From the NCBI GenBank assembly GCA_027943335.1, contig BSBK01002928.1:402501-466500 (forward strand): a stretch of 64,000 nucleotides of DNA, read 5' to 3'. Made by a program: the position numbers and the translations under genes. The stretch's first letter is position 1; the number at the start of each line of letters is the position of its first letter. The notes beneath the pieces were generated by a model. The model did not search any database, was not told the DNA's origin, and worked only from the letters and a program-made list of their open reading frames with translations. This DNA is from Chamaecyparis obtusa (taxonomy: Eukaryota; Streptophyta; Pinopsida; Cupressales; Cupressaceae). Shown here piece after piece: positions 34,300 to 46,748 of the stretch.

Positions 34300-34791
34300 T
34301 TCAAAGCCATTAAAGAGGCCTTAACAGATGCTCCTGCCCTCTTAAACCCAAATTTCAATAAGGATTTCATCCTCTATGCTTATGGAGGCCATGATGCCAT
34401 ATCTGCAATGTTGACTCAAGAAAATTCAGATGGATTGGAGCAACCTATTGCTTTCTTTAGCAAAGGTTTAGAAGAATATGAATAGAGGTACTCTTTTGTA
34501 GAGAAACATGTACTTGCTATGGTGAAGAGCCTTAAAAAGTTTAGATATCTACTGACCCATAGCAGGGTACATTTAAAAGTTACTCATCCAAGTGTCAAAG
34601 AGTTTTTGCTTTCCAAGGACCTAAATGAGAAAAGAGCTGGTTGGATCACCAAGGTGATGGAATATGACATTGATATTCAAATTACCAAGCTGGTTAGAGG
34701 AAGAGGTCTTTGTGAGCATTTGGCAGAGGATGAAAGTTCAAAGAAATTAGAGCAAATGGATGCATCTCTGGTGGTGCACTCTACAGAATAA
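34300..34791 (+). pseudogene. Second, degenerate RNase H (gRNH) after the reverse transcriptase
   Basis: The region aligns with the usual Ty3 RNase H by IAFFSKGLEEYE, then RYSFVEKHVLAMVKSLKKFR and a closing WITKVMEYDIDI. The first motif reads LYAYGGHDAISAML where active copies have T-D-A-S, and the third reads KVTHPS where active copies have T-D. Two catalytic Asp residues are therefore missing. A TAG at 34483 and the TAA at 34789 lie here. In Tat elements and retroviruses an old RNase H can survive as a structural tether; that reading fits but is inference. Confidence 0.75.
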
Positions 34792-34812
34792 CAAGCCAAG
34801 GCAACAAGCTGG

Positions 34813-36078
34813 TTGCCTAACATGATCAATTATTTGAGGACATGGCAATGTCCTGCAGGCCTAGATTCAACAAAAAGAAGGTATTATAGGTTACAATCTA
34901 TTCCTTTTGTGCTGATTGATGATGTTCTTTTTAGAAAAAATTGCAATGGCATCCTTTTAAGATGCATAGATTCAGAAAAGTTAGCAGACATCCTATTTGA
35001 GTTTCATGATGGACCTTCTGGAGGTCACTTTTCTCCTAGGACTACTGCTTTTAAGATCATGAGGGCTGGATACTATTGGCCATCTATCTTTAAGGATAGT
35101 CATGATTATGTCAGAAGATGTATCAAGTGTGCTATGTTTGCAGGAAAAGAAAGGCTTGCGGCCTTACCCCTATAGCCAGTCAGAACAGAGCAACCCTTCA
35201 TGAAGTGGGGCATAGATTTCATAGGAATGATCAATCCTCCATCTAGTGTAGGCCATAAATGGATAATTACTACAACTGATTACTTCACTAGATGGATAGA
35301 AGCAATTGCATTGAAAGAAGCCAATGAGAGTGTTGTCCTAAGCTTTTATGATGATTTAATTCATATGTTTGGCACTCCTGATTCCATCATTTCAGATAAT
35401 GCCTCAGCATTCACAGGCCTCAAAGTCTTAGAGTGGGTAGTCAAGAATGGCATCTATTTGAATACTAGTTCAAATTATTACCCCCAAGGAAATGGCTTGG
35501 CAGAATCCACCAATAAGAACTTGATCAAGATAATTAAGAAGACTCTTCAGGACAATCAAAGGGACTGACATACGAAGCTCAGATTTGCCTTGTGGTTAGA
35601 CAGGATTACCCCAAAGAAAATCATTGGTAATTCTCCTTACATGTTAGTGTATGGTAAGGAGGCCAAGTTGTCCATCTCGGTTGAATTGCTAGCTCTGGAC
35701 TTGGCCACTCAGTATGCCTTATTTGAAGAAAGTGATCCTCTGCAGATCAGGTATGCCCAGTTGATGGAATTAGAAGAAATTAGGGGTAAGGCAATGCAAG
35801 ATATGGAATTCCACCAGGACCAAACCAAAAGGAGTTTTGATAAAAGAGCCAGAGTCAGAAATTTCAAGGTTGGGGATGTAGTCCTCAAGTGGGATGAGTT
35901 TAGAGCCAGACCTGGCAGGCACACAAAATTGGATTCATTCTAGGGTGGGCCATTTGTTATAACAGAGTGCAGAGGATCCAACATTTTTCAGCTATCAACT
36001 ATTGAAGGTGATCCTTTGCCGATATCAGTCAATGGTTTCCATCTAAAACCTCGCTTTGAGGTTAATCCCTCCTTGTAA
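34813..36078 (+). pseudogene. Tat integrase, three stop codons
   Basis: The zinc-binding HHCC domain is complete (H in FEFHDG, H in GGHFSPRT, C..C in RRCIKCAMF). The catalytic core has D in KWGIDFIGM, D in SIISDNASAFTG and E in GNGLAESTNK, the DD35E set. The C-terminal part contains KVGDVVLKW and, after the 35941 TAG, GGPFVITECRGSNIFQL and NGFHLKPRF. Stops are TAG 35173, TGA 35566 and TAG 35941; the normal end is TAA 36076-36078. No chromodomain is seen, as expected for Tat. Confidence 0.9.
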
Positions 36079-36267
36079 TCTTTGTGTGTTTCCCTATTTT
36101 CCGTACTTTCTAGGTTAAATTTTTAGCTTTCCAAGAAGTTCCCTGAGCATGGTTAGAGCCCTGTTCCTCTGAGAAGTTTTGAGTTTAGACCCCATGCCCA
36201 ATGGATTTCTCTAAGGCCACTAGTTTTCCATGTCTAGCAGGCTGACATCCAGTAGAAATCGCCAAAA
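36079..36267 (+). other. 3' untranslated part of the Tat element
   Basis: This short non-coding stretch lies between the pol stop and the 3' LTR. No clear polypurine tract stands at its end. Confidence 0.6.
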
Positions 36268-39201
36268 TGTTACCCCAATTTTCATATCCATGAAAATTTG
36301 GCAAAAATCTATTCTAAAGTCTCTGTTTTACTCCTGCCAAGCATCTCTAAAAATTTCACGGCCTCATGTTCTATTTCCTAGCCTCTGCAATCATTTCAAG
36401 TCCCTAGTTTGTAGGTCAAAATATTCATAAAACTAGCCATTATGTTGGGAACCTTTTAAAACCCTCAAAACCCTAAGGCCCTGTTATGTTTCCTTGTTAC
36501 TTTATCGACAACTTAAAATCCTCAATACCCATGTGTGCTAATTTCCTATTGGCCCAGTCGCTAGTTCTCTATTTCTTTTCGATGGTCTCCTTTTAATTCA
36601 GTGACTTAGCGAATACATCAATTCTCATAATCGCTAAGTATTTCCTGGTCACCATTTAACTTCTTGCAACCTAGTGACGGTTAGCTTTTCTTCAGTCGCA
36701 TATTCGTGTGGAAGTCTGACGGTCACTTTAGTGGGGTCTCAGTTAGAAGGATCCAACAGCTGGTGTATCTTCACATAGGTTGGTGTCAGAGCTTATGATC
36801 TTAAGATGACCATTAGATCTTCCATGTTTGCAGTGCTTCAATGTGTCAGTGGGACCGATGCCACCTCATCCGATTCGGTAGGTTCTGATTGGTCAGTGTG
36901 TGTTGAGTCAGATTGTTTGTCAATAGGGCTAGGTTCTTTCAAGCGGTCTATGGTTCTGACATCTCAAAGGATCCAACATCTAGCATTTAATCTCATAAGG
37001 TTTCTCTGACACATGAGATTATGCGCCGACCGTCAATCTTACTTTATTTTGCCGAGGCTCTTACGGTGGGTCCTCTTGCTGACATGCATGCTTTTGATTG
37101 GCTGCCGAATGATGATGAGGATTTCCAAGTGGACTAATGTGTCAGTGGGGTCCTGGATTAGAAAGGATCTAATGGCCGGTGTATAAGCATAAAGAATATT
37201 TTGGGGCTATAAGATCATGCACCCGTTGTTAAATCGATATCTCAAGCAGTGGGGCCGTGTCAGAAGGACTTGCAAAGATGTCAGAAAGATGAAGATCGAC
37301 AGTTGGCATATCTTCACAAAGGTTTGTGTCAGAGTATGAGATCTTGCAACAACCATCAGATTTTCCAAGTGTCTGAGATTTGTCAGTGGGTCCAGTGCCA
37401 GGTCAGGGTGATTTGCTGGCTTCTTATTGGTTGAAGTAAAGAGACGGACTGTGGGACCATGTTGCCAGGTGCACTGATGTACTAAAAAATGATTGGTTGA
37501 CATGTGCTGATGAAGACTTCCAGGTGGACCCATGTGTCAGTGGGGTCCTGGCTTAATGAAGATCTACGGTGGGCATATGATCTGAAGAAATATTCAAGGG
37601 CTATGAGATCATACGCCCACCGTTAGATTGGAATCTCAGTTCAAGTGGGTCCATTGTTAGAGAACTACTGAGGTGTATGCCTACAAAGCAGTCAGAGTGA
37701 ATAAAAGATTGTGAAGTGGTGGGTTTGGGCCCAGGGTTTAAAAGAGTTCTTCGTGACTTAAAGAAGAGAAAAGTCAAGGTGGGTCCTCATGCTGATGTGC
37801 TAAAATTTCATTGGCTGTTGACTTCCACGGTGGTCTTGACTTGTCAGAGGGGATTTTGAGTCATTTTTTTAGCATGTCATGGCCGTTCATCTGCCGGGAA
37901 AGGTTTCTCATCGACGGTCATGTTTTAAAATGACCAGGCTAGCTGTTAACCTTTAAATTCAAATTTCCTGCGAAGGTTTTTCTAGGGTTTTGATCTTTTC
38001 GGCCATGCACAACATCGGTTAGCTCAGAAATTTAATTCTCAAGATGGTTATGGTTGAGAGAGCGATGAAGATTACTATTGGCTAGCGTTGCAGGGTACCA
38101 TGTCATGTCGAAGGTGCTAAATGGTTTGGCACCACCTTTGTAGGGTTATCATTTTGAAATATCTATGAGATCCGATTTGAGGCCTTCATGGCTTAGTGGA
38201 GTTGCAGGTGGGTAGTTGAGTCGAGGTTGTTGTGTTTGCAGGCGAGCTTAGTATAGGATCAATACGCAAAAAAATTTATATGATCTATTTGCCAGATATT
38301 TTTAGGAAAATTGATATTTTGTGTACCTTTAGGGTTTGTTTAATGTATTGTAAAATTTGCAACCCTAGTTAGGTTAATTTTGGACTCTTGCCTGCATGCA
38401 ATGGAGGAGGTATTTATTGTTTTTGTAGAGCCTTAGTGCTCAAGGAGGTTCATTTTGTAAAGGAGAGAAGCCCACTTTTGCAAGGAAGTCATCTTTTCTC
38501 AGAAATCCATTTGTGGTATTTGTTCTACCCTCTGGTTCTTCTACTCTTTGTAATCTCCCATTGATGATTAAGGCATTCTTGAGGTACTTGTGATATTTGT
38601 TCTATCTTTGTCTTCACTGTCTTGATTATCTCTTATTGGATTAAAGTTTATGAATGCTGTTAATGGAAATTGGGGTTCCTTGTCTCTCTCACTTTCTGTG
38701 GCTTTGTGTGTTATTGTGTCTGATCTGATTTAGATGTTTTGTGGGTATACTACAACCCCTAGTAGTCTTGTCTCATTCCAACACCTAGTTGCAAAATTGG
38801 ACGTTTGTTTGCAGGTCATAGGTTGAGTCTTTGTTCAGGCCCTCCTATGAAACACTTATGCAAGCCTATCTAGTGAGTTGTGACTTATTAGACCTGATTC
38901 CTCCATTGGTTTCATTCCTACATACTGAGATCCAAACCCTACTTTCGGTGCATCACCTAGTAGGTAGTTTGCTTTCAAGTCATTTCCCTTACAAGCATTC
39001 CTTCTATCCCTTTCCATCCAAAAGTTTTAATTTCATGTCAAGAAGAAAATTAAGGTGATTATCCAAGAGGAACCAGCCTAGAACCTGGAGGTCTCATCTC
39101 AGTTAGCAAAGGTCCCACAACCTGGAGATGATTCCCATGTTATACTGAGTTATCAAGACCGAGAGAGCTTGAAAAAAAGGGTGCAAACTTAGTGTATAAC
39201 A
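36268..39201 (+). repeat. 3' LTR of the Tat element (2,934 bp)
   Basis: It is the partner of 26871-29805, almost identical in length. The purine tract before it is weak (AGTAGAAATCGCCAAAA), so the exact PPT is unclear. Confidence 0.93.
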
Positions 39202-39206
39202 GGAAC

Positions 39207-41792
39207 ATGTACAATTTCAAGGTTCTCAACCTACACAAGAGTCTAATGAACAAATTTGGGAGCCTAATAAATCTGGTGACAAAGTTGTGGAACCTGATAT
39301 CTTTGATGAAGATGACCTTGAAGAAGAATTTTGAGTAAATAACTAGTACCCAGATGAATCGATCGACTTCGGTGATGATGATGGTTCAATTAACAGTAAC
39401 ACTAAAGGGAATTGAAAATCAAAAGAAAAAACTGATTGTCAATGGGATATGTTGAGGAGATTTAAATTTGATTGGGTGGCAAAGTATCCATTCATTGAAC
39501 CTGTGGACAATCCAATTGGAGGTGAGCCGCCAGTAGAATGCAGATGTATGATTTGTAGTTGAAAGTATAAAAAGGAAAAGTGGCTGCAGCTTAAACTAGA
39601 CACCATAAAGAAACATGTTGGTAAGGTTTATGAAACTTCAACTGTTGATGGAAAGGAAATAAAAGTGGTAAGATATAAAACAAAGGAGTAATGTCAACAT
39701 AAAAGGAATGCTGAGGAATATTATTCATTTAAAAAATTTAAGACGAAGCCTGGTGAAGTTCAAGGCTATATTAATGCCATTTTTGCAAAAGCAAGTGAAG
39801 TAGAAGAACGTAGAAAAGATGTTCAATTAAGTAATTTTTTCCATATTTTGAGTAGAGGGCGTCCAATGACAGACTATCCTAAAATGAGTGGTTTGTTACA
39901 CTTTCTAAAAGTTCCTAACTATCCTGTCACTCATTGGTCAATAAACAGTGGATGGGAATGGGCAAGTTGTATTGCCCAGGTTGAAATAGAGGATGTACAG
40001 AGAAAAATAAGAGTCAACCTTTATTGCACTGTCCTTAGACGAAGTCATGAAAATAGATAATATGTCGTGGGTATGCATGCATGTTTATATTGTACAGAAT
40101 AATGTCCACCAACCACATCTACTAACTATTGCAAAATTGATGGACGATGCGACATTGGAAACTTTATTTGAATTAGTAAAGAGCCATTTAATTGAATATG
40201 GAGGTATGGATGAATTGACAATAGCATAGAAGTTGATCTGTGTTGAAGTTGATGGAGCTTCAGTAATGCAAGGTCAAAGGAATGGTCTTTGCACAAAGAT
40301 GTAGGCTTCTTGTTCACCATATGTTGTTGGCATTCACTGTATGGCCCACAGGATGAATCTTTCTTTTAGAGTTGTGAAGAAGTTTCCTTTAGTAAACAAG
40401 GTTGAAGATTTAGTAAGAGAGTTGTACTCATATTTTTGTCGAAGTCCCAAATGTTTTAGGGAATTTCATCACTTTGTTGATGGAATTACCAATGGAAACA
40501 AGCTTCTTAAAGATGTTGATACTAGATGGATCTCTTTGGATGGACCAACGCATCAAGTTTTTTCTGAATATCAATCTTTGATTGGAATGATGTACGAAAA
40601 TTGAGACAATGCAGAAAATCAGAGATGTGGCGACCTATTTCAAAGGTTAAGCAATATAGAGACACTTTTGACTTTAGCATCTCTTCTTCCCATGCTAGAA
40701 GAAATGACATTCATTATGAAAAAATCCTAGCAAAGAGCCATGTATATTGCAGAATATGCTTACTTGTGTAAAATATCATGCCAAGCCCTGGATAGTCTCT
40801 ATTGAAATGACCTAAATTTATCTGATGAAAGATTTAATCACTAGTGGAAACTAACAGATTTGGACAATCATAATAATTATTTAAAGATTGTTGAAAATGG
40901 GGATTTATGTGTTTGTATAAGGAGATTTCAGATACCAATGTACTACAGTGCCCCAAAGAAGCGAGCTACAAGAGTTATAAGGGAAGAGTTTACCAAGATC
41001 ATTGAGTCTATAGTAGGTAATGCAAGGGACATAGCCTATAAAGTTTCCTCTGAAATAAGATCCCGATTCCCATATGAACAACTACTTGAGCCCATGGCAA
41101 TTGTGTTTCCTCAATATTGGACCTTAAACTCTAAGGAAGATTACCATAATAGGCTGATGAATTTGATACAAGAATTTTGCAAATCTGCAGAATTCAATGG
41201 AGTGACTATCAATGGAATTTGAGATGAGGGTCTTCTTAGACAAAAATTAGGCACTTTTGCAAAGACTATGAAGCATCAATATCAATTAATGCATAACCCA
41301 CATGAAGAGGGCTCAGAAACAAGGCTTTGGATAGAACTAAAATAGAGCACAATGTTGCATGAAGAAATTTCAGAGTTCTTCAAGCTTGCTGATCTATGTC
41401 ACACCATGATATTGGGTTCAATGGAGGATGAGAGAGTTTTCAGTGCTTTGGGATTCCTAAAATCAAAGCTAAGAAATAAACTAGACAAGAATTTGGAAAC
41501 ATGCTTGAGGGTCTACACATCTAGGTATGATGTCAATACTTTTCCTTATCAAAAAGCAATGGAAATCTGGAAGAAAAGATGCAAAAGAAGAGGGTTGGGA
41601 AAAACCATTAACCAATCTCTGACAATGACTCTGAGTGGGACTAGGACAAGTATAGGTGGTGATGGGAGTCATAGAAGTGGAGGTCAGACTTAGAGTGAAG
41701 ACGACACAAACAAAAATGAAGAGAACAATGAAGAAATTGGAATACCAGAATTGGATGACGATGACGATGTAGAGATGAATAGGAAAATTTAG
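39207..41792 (+). pseudogene. hAT-family transposase (ZNF862/ZBED-like), main part, broken
   Basis: In order: a BED-like zinc finger with CMIC (about 39540-39630, one stop); a block with PKMSGLLHFLKVPNYP (39880-39920); the catalytic-core-like region SWVCMHVYIVQ ... VEVDGASVMQGQRNG ... GIHCMAHRMNLSF (40060-40370); DTRWISLDGP (40518-40550); and the C-terminal hAT dimerisation region GSMEDERVFSALGFLKSKL (about 41415-41480) followed by a serine- and acid-rich tail. More than ten stops or frame changes make it inactive. Family matches are by motif memory: DGAS and HC.AHR are typical of this hAT group. It faces the minus-strand G-patch gene with about 430 bases between the two stops. Confidence 0.8.
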
Positions 41793-42123
41793 GAAATTTT
41801 TGCTAAATTAGCAGTAGCAATCAATAGGTATTTTTTTAACTTATTAACTACTATATCCTATCATTCAATGTTCATTTTAGAAAAGCAAGAATGTATTATG
41901 TTTCATCATTAAAATTTTAGAAAAAAAGAGTATTATTACTGTAGAGTGTAGTTTGTAACTTTGTATCGTATCTTCAATGATCATTCATATTTGAATTTGA
42001 TATTCCTGAATGAAATTTTGTATTCCAATATAATATAATAGAAGAAATCAACTAAGAATAACTAAATAAAATAGAGTAACTCAACATACATTGAATTGGA
42101 AAACATGAAAATTAGATAGAGCA
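41793..42123. other. Spacer between the convergent hAT and G-patch genes
   Basis: The A/T-rich sequence has no open frame. It may hold the 3' ends of both transcripts. Confidence 0.5.
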
Positions 42124-42217
42124 CAATTTGTTTTGTATTCATTTGCAATATATTACAATTTACAGTAGTTCAATTTGTTTTGTATTCATTTGCAATATAT
42201 TACAATTTACAGTAGTT
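42124..42217. repeat. Perfect 47-bp tandem duplication
   Basis: Two head-to-tail copies (42124-42170 and 42171-42217) start CAATTTGTTTTG and end TTTACAGTAGTT. I find no difference between them, while the surrounding genes are strongly decayed, so the duplication is recent. Confidence 0.9.
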
Positions 42218-42223
42218 CAAAAT

Positions 42224-45132
42224 TTAGAGCAATCTTTGTAGGCCAGTCCAAACATCCTCTGATGGCAGAACAATTTGGTTCATATTATAGTCACACTCCT
42301 GCAACTTTGTTAGCAATTCATATTTGGAAGTGTGACTTGACAACACTGTTGCTTCTAAAACTCCATTCAAAGTTCTTACTGGTTTGATGAAATCCATGAA
42401 TGTATTAGGAGATATGTCTGTAGGAAGAAAGCGTAAATCAATATTTATTTTGTCATGCAACCTTATTTTGTAATTTTCTCTTCCAATGAAGTTATTTGTG
42501 TCAAATCCCTTAGGCAAACCAAGACTTTCCATATTCACTTTCCTTTGTTCCATCTTTGTGATCTTCTGCTGAGCTTTGTCATCCAATTCCTGTGCTTCCC
42601 ATAGCTTCTCACATTTTTGAATGATACTTGATACCTTTACTGAGACATCAAGGTGGTTGCTAATTCCCTTGTTTGATAGATAACTATCACTCTTACTGTA
42701 GAGTTGTTGCATAATATATTTTGCTTTCTTTTCTTTCTTTACAACATCCATGTTCTGTTCAATGTTCTTATGGAGCTTCAAATAACATACTCTCATACTT
42801 TGAAGCATTTCAAACCACTCATAAAAGCTATTACACATCACCAATATTTGGCCCCAAATGTGTTCTTTTGCAATCTTCACTAAATTATTATTAGTATTTG
42901 TTAAAGTTTGAATTGTATTATTGGCCTTCTTTAGTTCTGCCATTTCTTCACAATTCTTTTTCTCTTCCACTGCTTTGTGTTCCCAATGATTGGGTTTATC
43001 CGCTTGAGAGTCCAATTGCTTTTGCAATTCTCAGTTGGAGGCAACATTACTCTCCATGGTTTTAAATAACTTTTCTGAACTGACTCTTTCTTCCTCTAGT
43101 TTTTTACTAATTTTTGCCAATTTTCCCCTCAGTGCCTTTAGCTTTGCCTGCTCCTATTCCTTCACTACTTCCTCCGCATGTTCCTGCTCTGTATCTGCTG
43201 ATGTAGAGGTCAATTTTTTAATCTTTTTCTGTAATTCTTTCAAACTATTCTCTGAAGCTTTCCTCTTTGCTTTTTCATTGCCAATGTCTGCCTGTAACTT
43301 TTCTATATTTTTCTCGAGCTTGCTTTTCTCTCTTTCCAGCTTTAGCAGTGCATTGTAGACCACTTGGTTTGTAGATTTTGCCACATTGATTTTGTCCACA
43401 TTTTTAACTTTGGAAAAATTCATTTGGAGAGTGCTAACTTGAAATTCAGACGGATCTATCTGACTCTCTGGTGGGTTTCCATCTTTATTTAATGGAATAA
43501 CAACCATGAACTCCATCATGTCTCTTTTTGGGTCATATGTTGGTAAAACCCTATTGGATGTAGGTTGTTCCTGTACAGCTGCATTAAGGGCACCAGTCTG
43601 CAATGTCTTTTGTATTTCCTTATTCTTGGTTCTTGTTTCTACAAATTTATTATAGAAATCATTGAAATGAAAATCTGGTGTTGTAGAAGGATTTGAATGT
43701 TTGAAAGGTGAACCAGAGCTAGAGCTTGCAATGCCTGTTGATCTAACTAATGCTCTTTGAGGATTTAAACTTTTAGAGGGTTTTGCTAAACCTGAAACTA
43801 CCAATAGTTGTTTATGATCGTATGACATTGTTGTCGGTGTTCTTCTAAAAGGGGAAAGCTTTTGCTTCTTGACACTATCTTCTACTATGGGATTATGTGT
43901 AGATTCTACTAGCCTCTTTAGAGAGGGAACTTGTTGTATAAGTTTCCTAGTCCCATTGGTACCAGTACCACTACGAGACCCAGTAGTAGTACTAGTAGAT
44001 TGAAACCCAATGCCTATACCATAATCATAAGCAATTTTTTCTATCTGAATTGTATTCCAGACACCTTCTCTTGTGGGACCCAAACCACCACCTTTATAAC
44101 CCATTTTTTCCATAATGTCTGCCCCTTTTCTATATACTTTTTTCTAGTCTTGGCTGGTTCCACTCTAGCCTAGAGTAAATGCAATTGGTGGATTATCATC
44201 CTCAGTGTTTGGATTATCATCCTCATTGTCATATGCCATGTTAGGATGCTCCAAATTCCACAATTTTCTAAACTCTATATCCTCGTCTATTTCATCTAGA
44301 TCTTCATTGGTCTTTGGTTCACCAAGATCCTTTCTCATACTCCAAAAATCATCCATTTTTCATTCTAGTCCATTTTCTATCCTTACAAGCTTCTTCTATT
44401 CTCTTTGTTATTTTTATGTTTGATGGATTAGTAGCTTTTTCGTAGAAATTGTAGGACATCCTAGGCTATACAATGCCTTGGTTTATTGTTGTCATAATTT
44501 GTGATGACAACTGTTGAACTAAAATTTTTTCCTCATTGGAAACTTTCTCCATCTCTTTTGTAATGTCATCCAAGCTATCCTTATTTTTCAACCTCTCTAG
44601 CAATGGTTTACTTTCATGTTGAAATAAGTTTATAGAGTTCTTATTAGCAACAAGCATTGTTTGAATGACGTTGAGTGGATCATACTTCCAGTACCAGTCT
44701 AAATCAAATTAAAAAATATCTAAATTTTTTTTTGCCACTTTGAATGCCTTTCTCTCAAATGTTAACCCTCCAATTGAGAAAGGTAAGGAAGGGAATATGC
44801 TATTCTTCGATTGGCCAATGAAGAGTCTATCTATGCTCTCTAGTTGTACTACATACTCTACTGCAAACACCCTGTCTATCACATGCATTAGAAGTTTGTA
44901 GGGTAGTAGTTATGATCCGTAAAACCTTAGCACCATGTAATATTCCATTAAGTACCAATAAGACAATTAAATTGTGCTTCCAAGTTGGATGCAATCCCTA
45001 CATGAAGCAGACAATCTAGGCATTGGAGTGCTTGTTATTTTTTTGTACAATGGTACCAAAAAGAAGTCTACAAAATTACTGTAATTCCTTTTGTTATCAT
45101 ACATTCTTATCTAAGGTGTCCAATTATATATT
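42224..45132 (-). pseudogene. Unknown protein with G-patch and coiled coil, 3' part (broken)
   Basis: Reading on the minus strand from 45132 down: a poorly preserved part, a helical segment (44466-44657), an acidic segment (44165-44356), then MEKMGYKGGGLGP at the start of the frame 44113-43154. That is a G-patch, the glycine-rich motif found in RNA-processing proteins such as TFIP11/STIP, followed by KIAYDYGIGIGF. A serine/threonine-rich linker follows, then about 80 residues of K/E heptads (about 43420-43160). A last frame (43027-42224) is again helical and ends near 42224. At least five stops or frameshifts occur. I do not know the full-length family. It faces the hAT transposase and continues to the right of the chromovirus (52993-53460). 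Confidence 0.55.
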
Positions 45133-46723
45133 TGGTGTAGGAGCACCCCTAAGAGGGTCCTCACAATCACATTTTGGGTGTGTTTAAGCATGTAATTAAA
45201 TAAGAGTCAACAAGGAGTTTTGGCTCATTTGTTTTTGTTGTGTCTAGGCATTGTCTAAGTCCTAGAAGTTTCTGGTCTTTCTAGTTTGTTTGGGCACACT
45301 GATCCAAGGAATGTTGTCAAATTGGAGTGCTTGGAAATGAGGTTAGTGGTTTTAAGTTAGTGTTTGGATGAGATTTGAGCACATGAGTGCTTAATTAGGC
45401 CTAGCTATGGTCTTTTGGATTGAGTGAGCAAAGATTGCTCAAGCAACTAAAAGTTGCTAGCAACTTTTAAAAGTTGCTAAGAAAATTTTCCATTTGTGTT
45501 GCATTACTAAGTTAAGAGGCTCAAAAGCCCTAACAAAACACTCACCGATGGAAAGGGACTATAAAGGACCTGACAAACCCTAAAGTACGGGTTGGAAGAC
45601 ATTTTGTGGAAGTACTGTATAGAAGGACCAGACTGCTGGAGTTTTTGTGAGGAACAGTAATTGTTGAAGGACTGATTACCTGTGAATATAATCATATTGT
45701 GTCAAATCTTGTGTGCAACTCCTTTTTGTGTGTTTAGTTCTTCAATTGTGTGTGTATTTGTTTCATTAATTAGTGTGCTATTGTAGCATTTCATATTTCT
45801 TTTGTTCTAAGACTGTTCTTTGCCAGTTTGGAGAGACATGGAATAAAGGGGCTGTAACTTTGGCTTCCACTATGGGGAGACCATGGGATTGTGGAATCTC
45901 AGAGTACAAACTCTGATAGGCTTGTACCATAATGCAAGGCCTAGGAGAATGAGGACAAACAATTGTTTGTAGAAGCCCTAGGTGAGCTATGTGCAGTCTG
46001 ACTAGGGATGTTCAGTAGTAGAAGACTTCCCCAAGATAGTGGAGAGGGTTTCAAGCCAAGCCATTTTTAGGGAGTCACAAGGCATGAATAAAGAACACTT
46101 GGTGCAAAGGAGAGGGTCTGATCAACTTGGGAAAGGTGCTGCCACACTCATTCTTGACTAGTCACTGTGAAAAGGCTTCAAAGCTTTCAAATGCTCCTTA
46201 TTGGGTATGACATTGTATGGTCAACCAGTGACCCAAGACCCCAAAAATATTTGAGATTGGGTCATTAGGATTAGATGTCCTTAAGGACAGGAGTGGTGGT
46301 TCTTTGAGGAAAAGGCCTCAAAATCCCTAAGAAACTGGAAGGAGGGCTAATTCGGCCTCCTCCTTGTAGCCCTAAAATACAAAGAAACTACTAAATTGGG
46401 TGGTCCAAAAACCTTACCTATGTGTTGGAAAGATGTCATTAGCCCTAAAAAGATCTTGAAACACTTAATATTCACTGTTGGAGTGGGGACTAGAAGGATA
46501 AGCCAAAAAGACCCTTGTTGAACGTATGTAAGGGATAGCGACTAAGAGTTAAGCTTGCAATGTTGATGAATGAGCTAGTGTGATTTAGTGGGAAGGTTAG
46601 GTAGGTCAGGGGGTCTAGAGAGATAAGGAAGCCTATAGACCATCAGAGGTGTTAGGAGAACACTTGGATCCTAGAGAGGATCAGGGGCATAGACTAAGCT
46701 AGTCTAATGTAGCCTCCCCATCA
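45133..46723 (+). repeat. 5' LTR of the chromovirus (1,591 bp)
   Basis: It pairs with 51411-52992 over its whole length with few differences. It contains a palindrome AGCAACTTTTAAAAGTTGCT (45459-45478) that is altered in the 3' LTR. Confidence 0.93.
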
Positions 46724-46748
46724 AATTGGTATTAGAGCCTCTTAAGGC

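Larger units (their letters stand above)
26871..39201 (+). mobile_element. Ty3/Tat-type retrotransposon with about 2.93-kb LTRs
   Basis: LTRs 26871-29805 and 36268-39201 start TGTTACCC and end TATAACA. The TSD GGAAC is exact (26866-26870 and 39202-39206). A PBS-like TGGCATGCCCGGTGGGAC starts at about 29810. Gag-pol runs 29965-36078 as a single frame broken only by stop codons. Domain order is gag, protease, archaeal-type RNase H, reverse transcriptase, degenerate RNase H, integrase. This domain set, and the PBS style, place it in the Tat group of plant Ty3 elements (knowledge-based). By-eye comparison of the first 150 LTR bases gives about nine differences, mostly transitions. Confidence 0.93.

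Noticed and set aside
42124..42217. Possible LTR or TSD boundary
   Set aside because: The two copies are directly adjacent and only 47 bp, so this is a tandem duplication and not the end of an element.
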